From positions 75,470 to 139,469 of the forward strand of contig NZ_JACSPO010000002.1 of the NCBI RefSeq assembly GCF_014837105.1: 64,000 nucleotides of DNA, read 5' to 3'. The position numbers and the translations under genes were made by a program. This document shows positions 19,198 through 27,767 of the stretch, piece after piece. Source of the DNA: Oceanitalea stevensii (GTDB lineage: Bacteria; Actinomycetota; Actinomycetes; Actinomycetales; Actinomycetaceae). How positions within the stretch are numbered: position 1 is the stretch's first letter; each line of letters begins with the position of its first letter. Below the pieces are notes generated by a model that was not told where the DNA came from, did no database searches, and saw nothing but the letters and a program-made list of their open reading frames with translations.

Positions 19198-19875
19198 GTG
19201 AGCGAGGCACCTCCGAACCGGTGGGTCCGGCACACCGTCGCCCTGTGCGCGCGGTCGGTGCTGGCCACCGTGGCCGGACTCCTTGTCTGGACGGTGCTGC
19301 CGGTCCTCATCGGCTGGCATCCGACCGTCGTTCTCAGCGGTTCGATGGAGCCGGCGATCCGCACGGGTGACGTCGTCGTCACCCGCGAGATCCCCGCGAG
19401 CCGCTTGCGTCCGGGCCAGGTCCTCCTCGCCGATGCCCCCGGCGAGGAGGGCAGCCGGCTCCTCCACCGCCTCGACAGCACCGATGACGAGGGCGGCCTC
19501 GTCCTGCGCGGCGACGCCAACGCCGCGCCGGACACCCTGCCCGTCGCGGCGCAGGCGGTCCACGGGGTCGGCGTCCTGCGCGTCCCCTGGGTCGGACTGC
19601 CGTACGTCTGGGCAGCACAGGGGCGCTACGTCAACGTGGTGCTCACCGTGCTCGGCCTGGTTGCCTGCGCCCTGCTCGGCCGGGTCCGCGACGTCGACGG
19701 CCGCCACCGGGCCCCCGCCCACGCAGCCCCGGGACGGAGACGCACCTGGGGGCCCCTCGCCGCGGTCACGCTCCTCGCGGTGGCCGTCCCCTCGACGGGC
19801 AGTGCCGACGCGGCCTTCGCCTCCTCCGTCACCTTCTCCATGACCTTCACCACGCGGGCCCCCGAGACGCCCTGA
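19198..19875 (+). CDS. sipW: SipW-type (ER-type) signal peptidase I with substrate-like C terminus
   Basis: 225 aa from GTG 19198 (GAAGGAG ribosome site). After a first membrane helix comes the catalytic box VLSGSMEP (Ser49) and RTGDVVV. The general base is His90 (LLHRLDS) rather than Lys, as in ER/archaeal and SipW enzymes. LRGDANAAPD and a second helix follow. The last 45 residues are unusual: a basic stretch, a third helix (LAAVTLLAVAVP), then GSADAAFASSVTF, strongly like the cleavage region of its neighbour substrate. Only 29 bases separate it from that substrate gene, so an operon is very likely. Confidence 0.9.
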   Translation: MSEAPPNRWVRHTVALCARSVLATVAGLLVWTVLPVLIGWHPTVVLSGSMEPAIRTGDVVVTREIPASRLRPGQVLLADAPGEEGSRLLHRLDSTDDEGGLVLRGDANAAPDTLPVAAQAVHGVGVLRVPWVGLPYVWAAQGRYVNVVLTVLGLVACALLGRVRDVDGRHRAPAHAAPGRRRTWGPLAAVTLLAVAVPSTGSADAAFASSVTFSMTFTTRAPETP

Positions 19876-19916
19876 GCAGATTGCGTCGCTCGGGGCACAG
19901 GCGGAGCATGGCTCCC

Positions 19917-21419
19917 ATGGCTTCCGAGGACCCGGCAACCGCAAGCACGTCCCCCGCAGCGCCGGGGAGCACCGGTGAGGTCGGGGGCTTCCTCGGGCAG
20001 CCGCGCGGCCTGGCGAACCTCTTCTCCGTCGAGCTGTGGGAGCGGTTCTCCTTCTACGGCATGCAGGGCATCGTCCTGCTCTACATGTACTTCGAGACCA
20101 CCCAGGGTGGTCTGGGGATCGACCGGACGGTCGCCGCCGGGATCGTCGGCGCCTACGGCGGGTCCGTGTACCTCTTCTCCATCCTCGGTGGCTGGGTGGC
20201 CGACCGTCTGCTCGGCTCCGAACGCACGATGTACGTCAGCGCCGTCCTCATCATGCTCGGACACGTCGCGCTGGCGGTCGTGCCGGGCGTCGCCGGTCTC
20301 GGCGCCGGTCTCATCCTCGTCGCGATCGGCTCCGGTGGCCTCAAGGCGACGATCACCAACCTCGTCGGTGCCCTCTACACCGAGGACGACCCCCGCCGGG
20401 ACGCCGGCTTCTCCATCTTCTACATGGGGATCAACATCGGCGGACTGCTCGGCCCGCTCCTCACCGGCCTGGTCCAGGAGAGCTGGGGCTTCCACCTCGG
20501 CTTCGGCCTCGCCGCCGTCGGCATGGCCATCGGGCTCGTCCAGTACTCCCTGGCCCGCCGCCACCTGCCCCACCCCACGCGCCGCGTGCCCGACCCGCTG
20601 CCTCGCGAGCAGTACGGGCGGTACGGGGCGATCGCCGTCGGGACCGTCGTCGTCCTCGTCGTCGCCGTCCTCACCGGGCTCCTCACCCCCGGCAACCTGG
20701 CCGACGTCGTCGTCGTCGCCACCGCCGTCGCTGCCGTCGTGCTCTTCGCCATCCTCCTCACGAGCCGGAAGGTGCAGGGGGACGAGCACTCGCGGGTGGT
20801 CTCCTTCATCCCGATGTTCGTCGGCTCGGTGGCCTTCTGGGCGCTGTTCCAGCAGCAGTTCACCGTCATCACGATCTACTCCGAGACGCGCCTGGACCGC
20901 GACTTCACCCTGCCGCTGATCGGCGACTGGACGATGCCGATCCCGTGGGCACAGTCCTTCAACCCCTTCTTCATCATCGTCCTCGCGCCGGTCTTCGCGG
21001 CCCTGTGGACCCGGCTCGGACGCCGCCAGCCGACGACGCCGGTGAAGTTCAGCCTCGGCGTCATGCTCATGGGCGCGGCGTTCCTCGTCTTCCTGCCCAT
21101 GGCCGGCACGGCGGCGGTGCCGGTGCTGTGGATCGCGCTCATCATGCTCGTCGCGACCTGCGGTGAGCTCCTGCTCTCCCCGGTGGGCCTGTCCCTGTCC
21201 ACCAAGCTCGCACCGAAGGCCTACCCGGTGCTCATGGTGTCGCTGTTCTACCTGTCCGTGGCGCTGGGCACCGCGCTGTCCGGCTCGCTCGCCTCCTTCT
21301 ACAGCGAGGACAACGAGGTGGCCTACTTCGGGACGCTGGGCGCCGTGACCATCGGCATCGGCCTGGTCCTGCTCGCCCTGGCGCCGCGGATCACGCGGGC
21401 CATGCGCGGCATCAGATGA
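19917..21419 (+). CDS. POT-family proton-coupled peptide transporter
   Basis: 500 aa from ATG 19917; ATG 19908 and TTG 19881 are alternatives, but the GGAG ribosome site is best spaced for 19917. The POT hallmarks are FSVELWERFSFYGMQGI (ExxERFxxYG), GGWVADRLLG, AIGSGGLKATITN and FSIFYMGINIGGLLGPLL (FYxxINxGSL type). Fourteen hydrophobic segments are visible. Imports di- and tripeptides with protons. Its last eight bases overlap the last codons of a convergent 39-aa gene. Confidence 0.92.
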   Translation: MASEDPATASTSPAAPGSTGEVGGFLGQPRGLANLFSVELWERFSFYGMQGIVLLYMYFETTQGGLGIDRTVAAGIVGAYGGSVYLFSILGGWVADRLLGSERTMYVSAVLIMLGHVALAVVPGVAGLGAGLILVAIGSGGLKATITNLVGALYTEDDPRRDAGFSIFYMGINIGGLLGPLLTGLVQESWGFHLGFGLAAVGMAIGLVQYSLARRHLPHPTRRVPDPLPREQYGRYGAIAVGTVVVLVVAVLTGLLTPGNLADVVVVATAVAAVVLFAILLTSRKVQGDEHSRVVSFIPMFVGSVAFWALFQQQFTVITIYSETRLDRDFTLPLIGDWTMPIPWAQSFNPFFIIVLAPVFAALWTRLGRRQPTTPVKFSLGVMLMGAAFLVFLPMAGTAAVPVLWIALIMLVATCGELLLSPVGLSLSTKLAPKAYPVLMVSLFYLSVALGTALSGSLASFYSEDNEVAYFGTLGAVTIGIGLVLLALAPRITRAMRGIR

Positions 21420-21531
21420 GCTGGCGGCCCTCGCGGCGGGCCTCGCGCCAGTCGCGGAAGAAGCCGCGGGCGATCACGAAGAGCACGACCGCCACGGTCG
21501 CGGGCCACATGAGGACGTAGAAGGTGAGCAT
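21412..21531 (-). CDS. Putative transporter small subunit (39 aa, single helix)
   Basis: ATG 21531 to TGA 21412. The peptide has one N-terminal membrane helix (LTFYVLMWPATVAVVLFVI) and a charged tail (RDWREARREGRQ). It starts nine bases after the SSS symporter stop with a GAGAGGCAG ribosome site. Such one-helix peptides are a recognised companion of actinobacterial SSS-type carriers. It overlaps the POT gene tail to tail by eight bases, so its coding identity rests on spacing, the SD and helix pattern. Confidence 0.75.
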   Translation of the reverse strand: MLTFYVLMWPATVAVVLFVIARGFFRDWREARREGRQLI

Positions 21532-21540
21532 GTCTGCCTC

Positions 21541-23223
21541 TCAGCGGGTCGGGGTGGGGGCGGGGGTGTCGACGGCGTCGTCACGCTGGTCGAAGTCACC
21601 GGTACGGCGGGCGATGAGCGAGAAGTCGAAGTTCTCCCGGCTGCGCAGGGACACCGCCACGCACACGAGCGTGCTCACCGCGTAGGCGACCAGCGAGGCG
21701 CTGAGCACGGTGTAGTCGTGGAGGAAGCCGATCCCGAAGGGGGCGACGACGACGGTCGCCACGGTCCCGACCGCGAGCGCCACGCGCAGCCCGAAGAAGC
21801 CGAAGCACATGAGACCGAGGACGACGCCGACGCCGATGACGGCGAGGACGTCGACGAGGAGACCGACCGGGCCGCTCATCGGGACGAGCTCGAAGCGGAC
21901 GGGCACGAAGAGCGCGATGGCGCTGAGCGTCGCGACGGTGAAGGCCGCGTTGGTGACCCGGGGCCAGTAGAAGCTGGCGATGACCGGGAACACGAGCGCA
22001 CCCCACAGCGCGCCGACGAAGACGAGCAGGTCGAGGATGTTCATCTGCCCGCTGGCGAAGTACAGACCCGCCGCCGTCGCCACGATCATCGTCACCCGCC
22101 CGACGAGCAGCATGGTGCGCGGGTTGGCGCCGGTCCGGCCGGCGACGTTCTGGCCGTAGACGTCGGCCATCATGATCGAGCTCAGCGCCGAGAGGTCGGA
22201 GTCGGCGGTGGAGGACAGCGCACCGATGATCATGATGAAGAAGACCGCGAGCAGCACCGGCCCGAGGTAGGTGGTGGCCAGCTGCGGGATGAGGTTGTTG
22301 ACGTCCCCGCCCGCCGGCTCGACCCCGAGGTACAGGGCGAGGACGCCGAGCATCCCGATGCCGATGATCGTCGCGCCGTAGCCGACGGTCGCCGTGACGA
22401 AGGTCGGCTTGATGAGGTCCTCGCGGACGGCGAAGAGCCGCTGGGCGATCGTCTGGTTGCCGATCGCGTAGGCGAGGACGGCCGCGATGTACGGAGCGCC
22501 CTGGTTGAGGAAGGCGTCGGAGGAGAAGAAGCTCTGCTGCTGCGGCGTCACGTGCGCCGCCGCGCCCTCGGTGAAGATCGCCGGACCGCCGGCGGCGAAG
22601 AAGATGACGGGGATGATGACGACGACGGCCCCGAGCATGGCCATCACCTGGGTGAAGTCGGTGAGCACGGAGGCCCGGAAGCCGGACCACAGCGTGTAGA
22701 GCAGGACGCCACCCGCGATGGTGACGATGCCCTGCTGGAAGCTGAAGGGCGAGAGCATGGCGACGAGCGCCCCGCCGGCGATGAAGTTCGAGGTGAGGCT
22801 GATGACGCTGCCCAGGACGTTGGAGCCGGCGAGCATGAGCTGGCTCGAGCGGCCGTGGCGGGCGTACATCACCTCGGCGAGGGTGTGCGCGCGGGGGGCG
22901 ACCGTCCGGATGCGCCGCCCGAAGGGGTAGATGAACAGGATCATCAGCGCGCCCCACAGCCCGTAGTGGATGGGGCCGGAGACGCCGTAGGTGTACCCGG
23001 CGGTGGCCGAGGCGTACATCGAGGACGCCCAGATCCACGTCGCCGTCATCGAGGCCGCCGAGACGCCGAAGCCGATCTTCGAGCCGGCCGTCATGTACCC
23101 GTCGGCGTTCTCCTTCTTCTTCCTGATCGTGAAGGTGATGAGCAGCGTGCCGCCGTAGAAGAGGACGAGCAGCGCGATGATGAGGGGAGCGCTCAGCTGG
23201 CCTGCGGTTCCCTCGGGACTCAT
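21541..23223 (-). CDS. SSS-family sodium:solute symporter
   Basis: 560 aa from ATG 23223 (GAGGAAG ribosome site). About 14 helices. MTATWIWASSMYASATAGY and AHTLAEVMYARHG are typical of the DUR3-like (urea/solute) branch of SSS carriers; ALSSTADSDLSALSSI is the conserved sodium-site helix. Substrate is not proved; urea, polyamines or organic acids are possibilities. A one-helix small subunit follows directly. Confidence 0.88.
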   Translation of the reverse strand: MSPEGTAGQLSAPLIIALLVLFYGGTLLITFTIRKKKENADGYMTAGSKIGFGVSAASMTATWIWASSMYASATAGYTYGVSGPIHYGLWGALMILFIYPFGRRIRTVAPRAHTLAEVMYARHGRSSQLMLAGSNVLGSVISLTSNFIAGGALVAMLSPFSFQQGIVTIAGGVLLYTLWSGFRASVLTDFTQVMAMLGAVVVIIPVIFFAAGGPAIFTEGAAAHVTPQQQSFFSSDAFLNQGAPYIAAVLAYAIGNQTIAQRLFAVREDLIKPTFVTATVGYGATIIGIGMLGVLALYLGVEPAGGDVNNLIPQLATTYLGPVLLAVFFIMIIGALSSTADSDLSALSSIMMADVYGQNVAGRTGANPRTMLLVGRVTMIVATAAGLYFASGQMNILDLLVFVGALWGALVFPVIASFYWPRVTNAAFTVATLSAIALFVPVRFELVPMSGPVGLLVDVLAVIGVGVVLGLMCFGFFGLRVALAVGTVATVVVAPFGIGFLHDYTVLSASLVAYAVSTLVCVAVSLRSRENFDFSLIARRTGDFDQRDDAVDTPAPTPTR

Positions 23224-23540
23224 GGTCTTCCTCTCCTCGGCGGGCCGGGGCGGCCTCGCGGATCTCAAGGCACACGGGCGCGACGGCCCGCCGGACCGGC
23301 CCCGCAGGGCGTCCGCGCGTCCGTGCACACCGGCGCGTGCGGCTCCCCGACGTCGGGCCAGGAAGCCCGGTCAGCGCGCCAGGCAAGCTCTCCCGCCGTC
23401 TACGAGCGGGGGGCGCGGGCACCGACCAACGCGACGGACACTAGCAACATCGGTCAAGGAAGGCTAAACCGTCGGCGTGCATCCGGGCATGCGAAAGCCC
23501 GTTTTCCGCATGGTGACGGGGCTGGCGAGGCCGGTCGTGC
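23224..23540. other. Promoter spacer upstream of the SSS gene with an inverted repeat
   Basis: No gene in these 317 bases. An inverted repeat CATGCGAAA / TTTCCGCATG (23488-23512) could be an operator or a terminator of the gene at its right. The SSS promoter should be here, but I see no clear -35/-10 pair. Confidence 0.45.
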
Positions 23541-24011
23541 TCAGGCGGGCGCGCGGTCCGGCGGGAAGCCGCCGGTGGCCACGGGCCCCCACCCGGTGAC
23601 CGTGATGCGCAGCAGCGACTTGCCCTGGCGGCGCATCGCCTCGCGGTACTCCTGCCAGTCGGGGTGCTCGCCCGCGATGCAGCGGTAGTACTCGACGAGT
23701 GCGTCCTCCGCCTCGGGCGAGGGCATGTCGAGGACCTCCGCGGTCCCGTCGACCTGGACCCACGCGTCGTCCCAGTCGTCGGAGAGCACGAGGACGGAGG
23801 CTGCCGGGTTCCGCCGCAGGTTGACCGCCTTCGCGCGGTCCGGGTAGGTCGAGATGACGATCCTGCCCTCGGAGTCGACGCCGCCGGAGACGGGCGAGAG
23901 CTGGGGGCGGCCGTCGGCCCTGCTGGTGAGCAGGACGAGGTGGTGACGGTCCCGCACGAAGGCGAGGAGCTCCTCGCGGGTCACGCGGTCAGCGGTGGCG
24001 ATGCGAGGCAT
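23541..24011 (-). CDS. PPOX-class F420/FMN-dependent oxidoreductase
   Basis: 156 aa from ATG 24011 (ATG 24020 is an alternative). The split-barrel fold is clear: ELLAFVRDRHHLVLLTSRADGRPQLSPV, GRIVISTYPDRAKAVNLRRNP (phosphate-binding Arg/Lys) and VLSDDWDDAWVQVDGTAEVLD. EYYRCIAGEHPDWQEYREAM is the helix characteristic of the TIGR03618 F420-linked group. Likely reduces unknown substrates with F420H2 or FMN; no F420 genes are here to confirm the cofactor. Confidence 0.86.
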   Translation of the reverse strand: MPRIATADRVTREELLAFVRDRHHLVLLTSRADGRPQLSPVSGGVDSEGRIVISTYPDRAKAVNLRRNPAASVLVLSDDWDDAWVQVDGTAEVLDMPSPEAEDALVEYYRCIAGEHPDWQEYREAMRRQGKSLLRITVTGWGPVATGGFPPDRAPA

Positions 24012-24049
24012 GCGCACCATCGTAGGTGGGGCACGGGTGCCGCGCCGGG

Positions 24050-25270
24050 TCAGTCCCCGCGCATCCCGAGGACGAGCCACGAGCCGCCGAGCAGGAGCCC
24101 GCCGAGCATCACCATGAGTCCCAGCCCCTCGGGCCCGGACTCGGGGAGCTCCTCGAGCACCTCGGCCTCCGCCTCGTCCGTGGCGACGGCGGCCGCCGGC
24201 TCGGGCACCACCGCGGCCACCGTGAGCACCGGGGCGGGGAGCTCGAGCTGCTCCTCCGCCTCCTCCTGCGGCTCCTCGGGGGTCGTCCCGGGCACCGCCG
24301 GTGACGGCGCCGCCTCGGGGACCGGTGCCGGCTCGACCGCCGTCGGCGGCGCGTCGGTGAGGACGAGGACCACCTCGACGGCCCCTCCCGCGCCCGGGAG
24401 GGTCTCCACCGGTGCGCCGTCGACCTCGAGACGGTGCCCGTCGGCCGCGGTGACGGTGAGCACGACGGTGGCCACGCCGTCGACGTACTCGGCCGTCACC
24501 GGATGGGTGCCGGCGTCGAGAAGCTCGGCTCCGGCGTCGCGCACCACCTGGGTGGCGGCGTCGGGGACGACGACGGCGTCCTCGCGGCCCTCGCCGTCGA
24601 GCGAGGTGGGCGCGACGAGCTCGGCCGCGACACGCGGGTCGACGACGGAGCGGACCGGGGAGGTCGTGCCGTCGGGTCCGAGCAGCTCGTGGCCGGGGTC
24701 GGCGACGACGGCGAGCACGAGCTGAGCGGCGTCCCTGCCGAGGGCCGCGGCGCTGAGCTCGTACGAGCCGCCGTCGGGCGAGAGGCGTGCGGCCGCACCG
24801 AGCTCGTCGACGCGGACGCCGTCGACGAGCCACGTGAAGCCGCCGTCCCCGAGCGGCAACGTGTAGCCGGGGGCACCGTCGACGACGCCGAGCACCGGCT
24901 CGGGCACGACGACGAGGACCGGCCCGGAGTGCTCGGGCTCCTCAGGTGCGTCGCCAGTCGGTGCGTCGTCGACCGGCGTCTCCGCGGCCGGGGGTGCGTC
25001 GGTGGTGGGCTCCTCGAGCGGAGGCCCGTCGGTGGCCGGCTCCTCGACCGGGGGCACGGTCGGGGCGGTGTCCGCGGGGTCGTCCGGGCCGGGTTCCTGG
25101 GTCTCGTCCTCGGCCGGGGTAGGAGCCTCCTCGGCGGGGACCTCGGTGACGGGGTCCGGACCCGGCTCGAGCGGCTCGAGGTCGGCCCCGGGCAGCGCGG
25201 CGCCACCGGCGAGCAGGAAGGCGGCCGTGCCGGCAGCCCATCGGCTCGACCACGCGCTGGCGCTGATCAC
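24050..25270 (-). CDS. Secreted Pro/Glu-rich wall protein with LPESG sorting signal
   Basis: 406 aa from GTG 25270 (GGGGAG ribosome site). A signal peptide (about residues 1-30) is followed by a roughly 95-residue Pro/Glu/Thr/Asp-rich stalk. A beta-rich middle region follows (GFTWLVDGVRVDEL, GGSYELSAAALGR, VTAEYVDGVATVVLTV), then a second acidic linker. The C terminus has LPESG, a hydrophobic helix (LGLMVMLGGLLLGGSWLVLG) and a short MRGD charged end, i.e. a sortase sorting signal. The class E sortase at 35.8 kb is a candidate processor. Almost no Lys. Function unknown; likely surface adhesion or stalk. Confidence 0.8.
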   Translation of the reverse strand: MISASAWSSRWAAGTAAFLLAGGAALPGADLEPLEPGPDPVTEVPAEEAPTPAEDETQEPGPDDPADTAPTVPPVEEPATDGPPLEEPTTDAPPAAETPVDDAPTGDAPEEPEHSGPVLVVVPEPVLGVVDGAPGYTLPLGDGGFTWLVDGVRVDELGAAARLSPDGGSYELSAAALGRDAAQLVLAVVADPGHELLGPDGTTSPVRSVVDPRVAAELVAPTSLDGEGREDAVVVPDAATQVVRDAGAELLDAGTHPVTAEYVDGVATVVLTVTAADGHRLEVDGAPVETLPGAGGAVEVVLVLTDAPPTAVEPAPVPEAAPSPAVPGTTPEEPQEEAEEQLELPAPVLTVAAVVPEPAAAVATDEAEAEVLEELPESGPEGLGLMVMLGGLLLGGSWLVLGMRGD

Positions 25271-25364
25271 GGTGGGCTCCCCAGGGATGTCAGGCAGAAG
25301 AGGGCGCGCACGCGCCCACCGCACCTATCGGCACGCTCGAGGCACTTTCAAGGGGTTGGGACGA

Positions 25365-25583
25365 TCAGCCGGCCGAGGACCACGCGGCCGCGAGGCCCGC
25401 ACTCTCCTCGTCGTCCCGGGCCTGCGCCAGGGGGTGGCGACGCAGGACCGGGAGACTGCTGCCGGTGGCGGCCTCACGGACGGCGGGGGCGTCGACGTCC
25501 GGGGCGACCTCCCGGCGAGCGGGAAGCGGACCGAGGTCGGAGTCGGCGGCGATCGGCCTCAGGTACGGACGCCTTCGCTTCAT
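25365..25583 (-). CDS. Small hypothetical protein
   Basis: 72 aa. Basic N terminus (MKRRRPYLRP), then a mixed Ala/Asp/Arg-rich chain without helix or Cys motifs. Codon use has the strong G/C third-position bias of neighbouring genes, and GGGAG precedes the ATG at a usable distance. No recognised family, so it remains uncertain. Confidence 0.45.
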   Translation of the reverse strand: MKRRRPYLRPIAADSDLGPLPARREVAPDVDAPAVREAATGSSLPVLRRHPLAQARDDEESAGLAAAWSSAG

Positions 25584-25784
25584 CGACCGACTCCCTCAGC
25601 GGCTCTGTCGGGGAACGGCTGGTCCGCTCCCGTGCCCAGTCCCATCGGCGGAACCGGCCGGGACCTGAGGGGTCGGCGGGTTCCGGACTTCCCTCGCGGT
25701 GGAGGCGCGGTGCGTCTCGCCAGTCCTTCGAGGACCCGCACCGTTCGCCTGCGGGGTGGCGTCGCCCGTCCCTAGGGTGACGGG

Positions 25785-26195
25785 ATGAGGCGGCTCGTGA
25801 CACTGGTGCTGGGCATGCTCGGCGGTGTGGTGGTCTATCTCCTCGCCACGCAGCTCGTCCTGCTGACAGCCGGTTCGGGTGGTGACGGCCTGGCTCCGCG
25901 ACTCGTCGGAGTGCTGGCGTCCGCCGCTCTTGTGGCTGCGGCAGTGATGGTCGGGCGCTGGTGGCCGACCATGGCGATGGCGGGCGCAGCGGTTGTGGCG
26001 CTCCTCGTGTCCATCAGCCTTGCCACCTTCGAAGGTGGGCTGCCCACAGGGATGCTCCTCAGCGCTACTGACCTCATGCGGTACGGCGCCAGCTCCCCCC
26101 TGCCCGTTGCCATTGCTGCTGCGGGTGGTGTCGCCGCACTCACGGGCAGGGACCCGAGGTCGCGCGCGGGCGCTCCGACGACGACCGAGCCATGA
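25785..26195 (+). CDS. Hypothetical four-helix membrane protein
   Basis: 136 aa with four hydrophobic segments: residues 4-29, 36-59, 62-82 and 98-115. The tail is polar (GRDPRSRAG). A terminator and tRNA-Leu follow. No conserved motif recognised. Its third-position G/C is lower than in neighbours (more T and A), which may indicate a poorly conserved or recently acquired gene. Confidence 0.6.
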   Translation: MRRLVTLVLGMLGGVVVYLLATQLVLLTAGSGGDGLAPRLVGVLASAALVAAAVMVGRWWPTMAMAGAAVVALLVSISLATFEGGLPTGMLLSATDLMRYGASSPLPVAIAAAGGVAALTGRDPRSRAGAPTTTEP

Positions 26196-26262
26196 GGGGC
26201 AGCGCAGAGGGGGAGTGATGGTGACAAGCCGGTGCCGAGGACCGTCACTCGAAGACAAGAAA

Positions 26263-26306
26263 AAGACCCGCAGGCCCCAACTTCTCGTCGGGATCCTGCG
26301 GGTCTT
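26263..26306. terminator. Bidirectional terminator between the membrane-protein gene and tRNA-Leu
   Basis: AAGACCCGCAGG (26263-26274) pairs perfectly with CCTGCGGGTCTT (26295-26306). The left arm is preceded by an A-run and the right arm ends in T, so it can act for both the rightward gene and the leftward tRNA. Confidence 0.85.
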
Positions 26307-26312
26307 CTGCTG

Positions 26313-26396
26313 TGCGCGAGGGGGGAGTTGAACCCCCACGCCCTTTCGGGCACACGGACCTGAACCGTGCGCGTCTGCCTATTCCGCCACTCGCGC
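26313..26396 (-). tRNA. tRNA-Leu (anticodon CAG)
   Basis: 84 nt. Acceptor GCGCGAG pairs with CTCGCGC, with discriminator A. The anticodon arm is ACGG-TTCAGGT-CCGT, giving CAG. A long variable arm (GTGCCCGAAAGGGC) and the T-arm GGGGGTTCAACTCCCCC are typical of class II tRNA-Leu. The 3' CCA is not encoded. It reads leftward, away from fhaA. Confidence 0.95.
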
Positions 26397-26569
26397 GTTG
26401 TACAGCGTGGACGAGATTAGCACGCAGCCCGGGGCCCCGACGACGCCGCTGCCCCCAGGGAGAGGCGTCTCACAGCGGGGCCACCCGCTCCCCCGCATCG
26501 CGCCGTGAATGCGTCAGCCGCGATGCACAATCGTTACGATCATGAGGGGTCGTGGGAGGAGGTGTACCG

Positions 26570-27283
26570 ATGGGAACGCTCGATCGCTTCGAGAAGAAGG
26601 TCGAGAACGCGGTGAACAACGTGTTCGCCAAGGCGTTCCGCAGCGAGGTCAAGCCGGTAGAGATCGCGAGTGCGATCCGCCGGGACATGGACGACCGCGC
26701 TGCCGCCGTGTCGCGTGACCGCACCGTCGTGCCCAACGAGTTCACCGTGCTCCTGAGCCCCTCCGACCGCGAGCGCGTGGACGCGTGGGGCGCCGACGCC
26801 CTCGCCGAGGAGATGGTCGCGGCGGCCACCTCGCACGCCGACTCCCAGCACTACGCCTTCGTCGGGCCGGTCCGGGTGCACTTCGAGACCGACGAGTCCG
26901 TGAGCACCGGCCGTCTCAGCGTCACCTCCGCGACCCGCCGCGGCTCCACCGCGCCCGCGACGTCGACGGCGGCCTCCACCCGTCACCCCATCATCGACAT
27001 CGACGGCCAGCGCTATCTCCTCACCGGCCCGGTCACGGTGCTCGGCCGCGGCACAGAGGCGGACGTCGTCGTCGACGACACCGGCGTCTCGCGCCGTCAC
27101 CTCGAGCTCCGCGTCACCCCCGCCGGCACGGTCGCCACGGACCTCGGCTCGACCAACGGCACCTTCGTCGAGGGGCACCGGATCCAGGCCGCCACGCTGC
27201 TGGACGGCAACACCATCACGATCGGCCGCACCCGGATCATGTTCTGGAACGGCGCCGACGACGACGACCTGGCAGGCGGCTGA
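26570..27283 (+). CDS. fhaA: FhaA, DUF3662 and FHA-domain protein
   Basis: 237 aa from ATG 26570 with an excellent GGAGGAGGT site. Residues 1-115 form the DUF3662/FhaA N-terminal domain (LDRFEKKVENAVNNVFAKAF). Residues 150-230 form an FHA domain with GRGTEADVVVDDTGVSRRHLEL and the DLGSTNGTFV loop that binds phosphothreonine. In mycobacteria FhaA links the PknA/PknB kinases to the lipid II flippase complex. First gene of the pknB operon; compact, with a short linker. Confidence 0.94.
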   Translation: MGTLDRFEKKVENAVNNVFAKAFRSEVKPVEIASAIRRDMDDRAAAVSRDRTVVPNEFTVLLSPSDRERVDAWGADALAEEMVAAATSHADSQHYAFVGPVRVHFETDESVSTGRLSVTSATRRGSTAPATSTAASTRHPIIDIDGQRYLLTGPVTVLGRGTEADVVVDDTGVSRRHLELRVTPAGTVATDLGSTNGTFVEGHRIQAATLLDGNTITIGRTRIMFWNGADDDDLAGG

Positions 27284-27286
27284 CCC

Positions 27287-27763
27287 ATGACCGAGCTGGC
27301 CGTGACCCTCCTGCGCGTGAGCTACCTCGTGCTGCTGTGGGTCTTCGTCCTCGGCGCGCTCGCCGTGCTGCGCCGCGACATCTTCGGCACGAAGATCACC
27401 CGCCGCTCCCGGGGCGAGTCCCAGCGCGGCCGCCGCCCCACGCCGCCCGCCCCCAGGCGGCCCGCACGCTCCACCCCCACCCGTCTCGTCGTCACGCAGG
27501 GCCCGCTCACGGGCACGACGATGCCGCTGGGCCCCTCGGCCGTCGTCGTCGGCCGCGCCGCCAGCTCCACGCTCGTGCTCGACGACGACTACTCCTCCGG
27601 ACGGCACGCCCGCTTCTACCCCCAGGACGGCGCCTGGTGGGTGGAGGACCTCGGCTCGACCAACGGCACCTTCGTCGGGGACCAGCGCCTGACCCAGCCC
27701 GTGCAGCTGACCGCCGGGACCCCCGTGCGCGTCGGGCAGACCGTCATCGAGCTGCAGCGCTGA
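27287..27763 (+). CDS. fhaB: FhaB (FipA-type) FHA-domain membrane protein
   Basis: 158 aa. One N-terminal membrane helix (LLRVSYLVLLWVFVLGALAVL) followed by RRDIFGTK, a basic linker, and an FHA domain with GRAASSTLVLDDDYSSGRHARF and DLGSTNGTFVGD. It recognises phosphothreonine on divisome/elongasome proteins in relatives. Three bases separate it from fhaA. Confidence 0.94.
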   Translation: MTELAVTLLRVSYLVLLWVFVLGALAVLRRDIFGTKITRRSRGESQRGRRPTPPAPRRPARSTPTRLVVTQGPLTGTTMPLGPSAVVVGRAASSTLVLDDDYSSGRHARFYPQDGAWWVEDLGSTNGTFVGDQRLTQPVQLTAGTPVRVGQTVIELQR

Positions 27764-27767
27764 GCCC

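Noticed and set aside
26196..26312. Small gene before tRNA-Leu
   Set aside because: The stretch is occupied by a terminator and has no ribosome site or conserved frame.
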